From assembly GCA_947630345.1 (NCBI GenBank), contig CANRHF010000021.1, forward strand, positions 1 through 16,815: a DNA stretch of 16,815 bases, given 5' to 3'. This DNA comes from an uncultured Oscillospiraceae bacterium. Lineage in GTDB: Bacteria; Bacillota; Clostridia; Oscillospirales; Oscillospiraceae. Below the pieces are notes generated by a model that saw only the letters and a list, made by a program, of their open reading frames with translations, searched no databases and had not been told where the DNA came from. Below, in pieces: positions 13,476 to 16,815 of this stretch (position 1 is the stretch's first letter; every line of letters starts with the position of its first letter). The translations under genes and the position numbers were made by a program.

Positions 13476-14567
13476 CTATTTCCCAAAATAAGCGGCGATC
13501 TCTTGCATCCGCGCCTCTTGCTTTACATGGAAGGGGCAGCGGCGCTCACAGTGGCCGCACTGGACGCAGTCGCTTGCATGGACGGGCAGCTTTTGATAGT
13601 GGCCCTTCGCCATCTCATCCCCGGCCAGAGCCAGGTCAAAATACTTGTTGATCAGGCCCACATTCAGCCCCATGGGGCAGGGCTGGCAGTGGTTGCAGTA
13701 GACGCAGATCCCATCGGCATCCTGGGGCGTAAACGCCCCGATCACGGAGTAGTCCCGTTCCTCCGGCGAGGCGTTCCCATAGGCCAGCACGGTCTGAAGG
13801 TCCCCCATGTCGCGGACGCCCGGAAGGACCGTCACCACCCCGGGGCGGTCCAGGGCATACTGGATGCACTGGGTGTGGGTGAGGGCCCGCTTGAAAAGAG
13901 ACCGTCTGGCGTCCAGGAGCTGGCCGCCGGCGAAGGGCTTCATCACTGAGATGCCCACGCCCATTTTTTCGCAGTCCCGGTACAGCGCGGCCCGCTCGGC
14001 TACCTCGCCAATGGCGTATTCGCCCTTTTGGTAGTCGTAGGCTGGGTTGATGCTGAACATGAACAGGTCCACAAGTCCGGTATCAAGAATTCGTCTGGCA
14101 ATAGCGGGATTGTGGGAGGAAAAGCCCAGGTGGCGGATGGTTCCGTCCGCCTTGAGGGATTTCATATATTCCCACAGGCCGCCATTCATCGCTTCTTCCA
14201 GGTCTTCTTCATCGTCCACGCAATGAATAAAACCCATATCGGTGTAGTCCGTTCCCAGCAGATTCAGATTCCATGAAAACTGCTCCTTGATCTGTGCGAG
14301 GTTTCTCGTCCAGCCGTATTTTCCGCCCTTGTAAATGGCGCCGAAGTGCATCTGGGTCAAAATCTGCTCCCGCCGCCCGGCGAATGCCTCCCCATAGGCG
14401 TACCAAGGCGCCTCTACCGAAGGGGCCAGGTCAAAGTAATTGATCCCGTTTTCCATGGCCGTGTTCAAAACCGCGACCATTTCCTCTTTGGTGCCGGAAA
14501 GGCTTCCCGCGCCAAGTCCGATCACACTGATTTTTTCGCCGCCGTGGGGTAATGTACGATATTCCAT
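13476..14567 (-). CDS. aldo/keto reductase with C-terminal 4Fe-4S ferredoxin domain
   Basis: The product is 363 residues. Residues 1-270 form an AKR TIM barrel, with Asp46 in YFDLAPS, Tyr58 in AYGEAF and His115 in GFIHCVDD. At the usual catalytic Lys position, the strand reads ILTQMHF (69-75) and the Lys is absent. Residues 285-350 carry two ferredoxin-like motifs: Cys288/291/294/297 followed by Pro, and Cys334/337/340/344 followed by Pro. It is probably a cytoplasmic redox enzyme taking electrons through 4Fe-4S clusters; the substrate is unknown. AGGAGG stands 5 nt before ATG 14567. It starts 27 nt after the preceding lipoprotein gene and is the last gene of the minus-strand operon. No clear terminator is seen downstream. 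Confidence 0.9.
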   Translation of the reverse strand: MEYRTLPHGGEKISVIGLGAGSLSGTKEEMVAVLNTAMENGINYFDLAPSVEAPWYAYGEAFAGRREQILTQMHFGAIYKGGKYGWTRNLAQIKEQFSWNLNLLGTDYTDMGFIHCVDDEEDLEEAMNGGLWEYMKSLKADGTIRHLGFSSHNPAIARRILDTGLVDLFMFSINPAYDYQKGEYAIGEVAERAALYRDCEKMGVGISVMKPFAGGQLLDARRSLFKRALTHTQCIQYALDRPGVVTVLPGVRDMGDLQTVLAYGNASPEERDYSVIGAFTPQDADGICVYCNHCQPCPMGLNVGLINKYFDLALAGDEMAKGHYQKLPVHASDCVQCGHCERRCPFHVKQEARMQEIAAYFGK

Positions 14568-14594
14568 ACACGCCTCCTAAATAATTCTATTATC

Positions 14595-15143
14595 TTATTC
14601 CGCTACTGTAAACACTACGGTTACATCTCCGCTGCCGAGCGCCTTTTTCCAGTTTGTAAGATCGTCGATTTTCCCGATACGGGTATAGCTCCAGGAATTG
14701 GAGCCGTAAAAGATGACGATCTGATTCCCGCTGTACAGGACAATATCGCCCTCGGTCGTAGTGGCCTGATGGTTGTCGGTGGTAAGTTCTTTCCCAAGGG
14801 GCCCTACCTTTTCAAAACCGGAATAGTCGCTCATTTCGATGGTTACAGGGCCTTCCTTCATCATTTCCACAAATTCGTTTACCGCCTGATTCTGCTCCAA
14901 AGTGGCTGTAAAAGTATAATCGCCGATCTGTACATTCATTTTCATTTTGGTTTTATCCTCCTGGGTATTGTTATTTTCACTCGTATCGGTATTACTGTCT
15001 TCACTCATACTGGTATTGCTGTTTTCACTCACACCGGAATTGCTATTCTCGCTCGCAGGAATATCCGTGCTTTCTCGCGCGCCGCAGGCGGTGCAGCAGA
15101 CGATCAGCGAAAGCAGGAGAATCACCGCTATCAGCCGTTTCAC
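14595..15143 (-). CDS. cyclophilin-like fold lipoprotein
   Basis: I choose GTG 15143 (182 residues). The GGAGG site (about 15152-15156) is 7 nt before it but only 2 nt before the GTG at 15149. A signal peptide ends in CCTAC, with lipidated Cys near residue 20. Residues 30-61 are four degenerate 8-residue repeats of the S-E-N-S-N-T type, a flexible Ser/Asn linker. Residues about 68-181 match the cyclophilin-like fold family: IGDYTFTATLEQNQAVNEF, MMKEGPVTIEMSDYSGFEK, EGDIVLYSGNQIVIFYGSN and SWSYTRIGKID. Proteins of this fold often sit beside reductases and flavodoxins in clostridial clusters, but their activity is not established. It lies 27-33 nt after the hydrolase gene and 27 nt before the AKR gene. 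Confidence 0.85.
   Translation of the reverse strand: MKRLIAVILLLSLIVCCTACGARESTDIPASENSNSGVSENSNTSMSEDSNTDTSENNNTQEDKTKMKMNVQIGDYTFTATLEQNQAVNEFVEMMKEGPVTIEMSDYSGFEKVGPLGKELTTDNHQATTTEGDIVLYSGNQIVIFYGSNSWSYTRIGKIDDLTNWKKALGSGDVTVVFTVAE
14961..15056 (-). repeat. four 24-bp repeats in the lipoprotein linker
   Basis: Units lie at 14961-14984, 14985-15008, 15009-15032 and 15033-15056. Each encodes one degenerate (x)SENSNT(x) octapeptide. Length changes would stay in frame. Confidence 0.8.
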
Positions 15144-15176
15144 CTTCACCCCTCCGTTTCGGTCCGCTTGATCTTT

Positions 15177-16175
15177 TTACTTCAAATATTCCGTAAAGAA
15201 GCGCTCCAGCTTGTCAAAGGGGATGGCGTTTTTCCCGCCGCCGTCGTAGAGGTCAGTGTGGACGGCGTCCGGGATGATTAGCAGTTCCTTGTTTTCCGTG
15301 TACTTGCTGCCTTCTGTCATGGCGGCATAGGCGTCCTTTGAAAAATAGCAGGAGTGGGCCTTTTCCCCGTGCATGATCAGAACGGCACTGCAGATTTCAT
15401 TGCTGTATTGAAGGATTGGCTGATTGAGGAAGGACTCGCAGCCGATCACATTCCAGCCGCCGTTGGAATTCAGGCTGCGGGGATGATAGCCCCGCTGGGT
15501 CTTGTAGTAATCGTAATAATCCTTGACGAAGAATGGGGCGTCCTCCGGCAGCGGATCGACGACGCCGCCGCCAAGGGCGTATTCTCCCGCTTTCAAATCC
15601 GCAAGCCGCTGGGCGCACATGGCCGCCCGCTTCTGATACCGGGCTTCCTCGCTGTCCTCGGCGTCAAAGTAGCCGTTTGCGTTTACTCTTGTCATATCGT
15701 ACATGGTAGAGGCAACGGTCGCTTTTACTCTCGTATCCAGCGCCGCCGTGTTCAGCGCCATGCCGCCCCAGCCGCAGATGCCGATGATTCCGATCCTGTC
15801 TGGATTGACCTGCTCATGTAGGGAGAGGAAATCCACCGCCGCCATGAAGTCCTCAGTATTGATGTCGGGGGACGCCATAAAGCGGACGTTCCCGCCGCTC
15901 TCGCCGGTAAAGGAGGGGTCAAAGGCAATGGTCAGAAAACCTCGCTCCGCCATGGTCTGGGCGTACAACCCAGCCGCCTGCTCCTTCACCGCGCCGAAGG
16001 GGCCGCAGACGGCAATCGCCGGAAGTTTGCCCTCCGCGTTTTTCGGCGCATACAGATCCGCCGCCAATGTGATGCCATAGCGGTTCACAAAGGTTACCTT
16101 GCTGTGGTCCACCTTCTCGCTCTTTGGGAAGGTTTTATCCCACTGTTCCGTCAGTTTCAGTTCTTCTTTTTTCAT
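15177..16175 (-). CDS. alpha/beta hydrolase with Cys nucleophile (dienelactone hydrolase-like)
   Basis: The preferred start is ATG 16175 (332 residues). It overlaps the TGA of the upstream gene as ATGA, a sign of translational coupling, while ATG 16187 directly abuts the AAAGG site. The nucleophile elbow is GICGWGG, so Cys134 replaces the usual Ser. An acidic residue is in MHGEKAHSCYFS (about 268-279), and the catalytic His306 is in DAVHTDLYDGG. The N-terminal part (YGITLAADLYAPKN, LPAIAVCGPFGAVKEQ, FDPSFTGESGG) is typical of the DLH/YcjY-like group. It is cytoplasmic; the substrate is unknown. Its position between the coiled-coil protein and the lipoprotein suggests one detoxification or redox operon. 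Confidence 0.9.
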   Translation of the reverse strand: MKKEELKLTEQWDKTFPKSEKVDHSKVTFVNRYGITLAADLYAPKNAEGKLPAIAVCGPFGAVKEQAAGLYAQTMAERGFLTIAFDPSFTGESGGNVRFMASPDINTEDFMAAVDFLSLHEQVNPDRIGIIGICGWGGMALNTAALDTRVKATVASTMYDMTRVNANGYFDAEDSEEARYQKRAAMCAQRLADLKAGEYALGGGVVDPLPEDAPFFVKDYYDYYKTQRGYHPRSLNSNGGWNVIGCESFLNQPILQYSNEICSAVLIMHGEKAHSCYFSKDAYAAMTEGSKYTENKELLIIPDAVHTDLYDGGGKNAIPFDKLERFFTEYLK

Positions 16176-16447
16176 GATGCTTGCCATCCTTTCGTCATTT
16201 CAGATTTGGCTCGTACTGCCGCACCCTGGTTTCCCTCCGCCGGTTCTTCTTTTCGGAGCTGGCAAATGAAGTAGTCCAGCAGGTCCAGCCGCTCCTGGGC
16301 GTTGTGGACTTCCTCCAACAGACGGCCTCGGCTTGCCCGGAGCAGACGGAGCTGCTGTTGGCTGTCGCCGGCGGTCAGGACCGCCTGTATTTCCCGGTCG
16401 GAAAGGCCGGCGCTGTTCAGGTCCTTGGTATTGAATCGTGTTCGCAT
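16172..16447 (-). CDS. MerR-like C-terminal/coiled-coil protein lacking the DNA-binding domain
   Basis: This is a 91-residue protein with a strong AAGGAGG seven nt before ATG 16447. LNSAGLSDREIQAVLTAGD (10-28) resembles the last part of a MerR winged-helix domain. SQQQLRLLRASRGRLLEEVHNAQERLDLLDYFI (29-61) is a heptad-patterned helix like the MerR dimerisation coiled coil. The usual MerR start (a YTIGEFAKLTGV-type helix-turn-helix) is absent, and the upstream DNA is promoter, not coding. It is either a domain-loss derivative that may interfere with a MerR partner, or an unrelated helical protein. It is the first gene of the minus-strand operon and overlaps the hydrolase start by 4 bases. Confidence 0.7.
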   Translation of the reverse strand: MRTRFNTKDLNSAGLSDREIQAVLTAGDSQQQLRLLRASRGRLLEEVHNAQERLDLLDYFICQLRKEEPAEGNQGAAVRAKSEMTKGWQAS

Positions 16448-16471
16448 GGGAATTCCTCCTTAGATATGCCT

Positions 16472-16500
16472 ATTTTAATTCATTCCGCTGTAAATATCAA
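16472..16500 (-). promoter_or_regulatory. promoter of the coiled-coil/hydrolase/lipoprotein/AKR operon
   Basis: On the minus strand, TTGATA (16500-16495), a 17-nt spacer and TAAAAT (16477-16472) each differ by one base from consensus. The start point would fall near 16465, before the AAGGAGG of the first gene. Confidence 0.65.
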
Positions 16501-16523
16501 ATACCTGTTTTTTATAGGCTTCC

Positions 16524-16556
16524 ATGCTTGACAAGCATTTTGTTTCCAGATATGAT
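16524..16556 (+). promoter_or_regulatory. promoter of the LysR-type gene with an overlapping LTTR box
   Basis: TTGACA (16528-16533), a 17-nt spacer and TATGAT (16551-16556) form a strong promoter. The -35 lies within the dyad ATGCTT-GAC-AAGCAT (16524-16538), which also fits the LysR-family T-N11-A rule (T16525, A16537). Confidence 0.72.
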
Positions 16557-16588
16557 AGAGGAAACATAGAAAAAAGGAGGGGCGCCCC

Positions 16589-16815
16589 ATGGAACTGCGG
16601 GTCCTTCGATACTTTTTGGCTGTCGCCCGGGAGGAGAACATCTCTGAGGCGGCGGAGCGACTCCACGTCACCCAGCCCACTCTGTCCCGGCAGCTGATGG
16701 ATCTGGAGGAGGAGCTGGGGGTCCAGCTGTTTGAGCGGGCAAAACGCAGCCGGAAGATCGTTCTCACCGAGGCGGGGACCTTCCTGCGCCGCCATGCGGA
16801 GGAGATTGTGCTGCT
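16589..16815 (+). CDS. LysR family transcriptional regulator, 3' end outside window
   Basis: ATG 16589 follows AAAAGGAGGGG, and the frame stays open for 75 codons to the window end. The visible part is the N-terminal winged helix-turn-helix of LysR-type regulators: MELRVLRYFLAVAREENIS, then AAERLHVTQPTLSRQLMDLE (about 20-40), with the recognition helix at TQPTLSRQ, followed by LGVQLFERAKRS and LTEAGTFLRRHAEEI. The effector domain is not in the window. It is divergent from the four-gene operon at 13476-16447, the usual arrangement for a LysR regulator and its target. Confidence 0.93.
   Translation, partial: MELRVLRYFLAVAREENISEAAERLHVTQPTLSRQLMDLEEELGVQLFERAKRSRKIVLTEAGTFLRRHAEEIVL

Noticed and set aside
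1..16815. CRISPR array, insertion sequence with terminal repeats, or rRNA genes
   Set aside because: I saw no regularly spaced repeats with unique spacers, no transposase and no rRNA signature in the window.

Overview
The window looks like a chromosomal segment of a high-GC, low-copy Gram-positive gut anaerobe of the Clostridia, most plausibly an Oscillospiraceae-type relative of Flavonifractor or Oscillibacter. This is an inference from four things: strongly G/C-ended codons, Gram-positive ribosome binding sites (AAGGAGG class), lipoprotein signal peptides, and a clostridial-type second topoisomerase pair. I cannot name the species.

Left part (1-3684, all on +). The end of a secreted InlB-type B-repeat protein is followed by a lipoprotein built like a UshA-type 5'-nucleotidase but lacking its metal-binding motifs, then a strong terminator. 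Next is mutY, the adenine glycosylase of oxidised-guanine repair, which appears to start at a CTG codon.

Centre (3685-11984, all on +). A promoter region rich in inverted repeats precedes a tightly spaced four-gene run: a type IIA topoisomerase B subunit and A subunit (parE/parC-like), a YitT-family membrane protein, and a lipoprotein with a degenerate transglutaminase-like domain and a long Pro/Glu/Thr tail. A complete tRNA-Gly(GCC) with a near-consensus promoter follows. After it come a PPP-type metallophosphoesterase and a DUF1349 protein that may be reached by read-through past the tRNA hairpin.

Junction (11985-13475). A bidirectional hairpin separates the DUF1349 gene from a convergent small membrane protein gene, which has a consensus promoter. 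Beyond it lies an AT-rich islet holding a small Cro/CI-type regulator, large palindromes, a decayed C-terminal piece of a second HTH regulator, a terminator and three 11-bp tandem repeats. It looks acquired and partly decayed.

Right part (13476-16815). A four-gene minus-strand operon encodes a MerR-like effector/coiled-coil protein without a DNA-binding domain, an alpha/beta hydrolase with a Cys nucleophile, a cyclophilin-like lipoprotein, and an aldo/keto reductase with two ferredoxin-type 4Fe-4S motifs. It is divergent from a LysR-type regulator gene cut by the window end. A dyad with the LysR T-N11-A signature overlaps the regulator's own -35 box, so the regulator probably controls itself and possibly the operon.

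Nothing here is clearly a new defence or mobile system. The best leads are the two apparent pseudoenzyme lipoproteins, the palindromic topoisomerase promoter region, the XRE islet and the LysR-linked redox/hydrolase operon.
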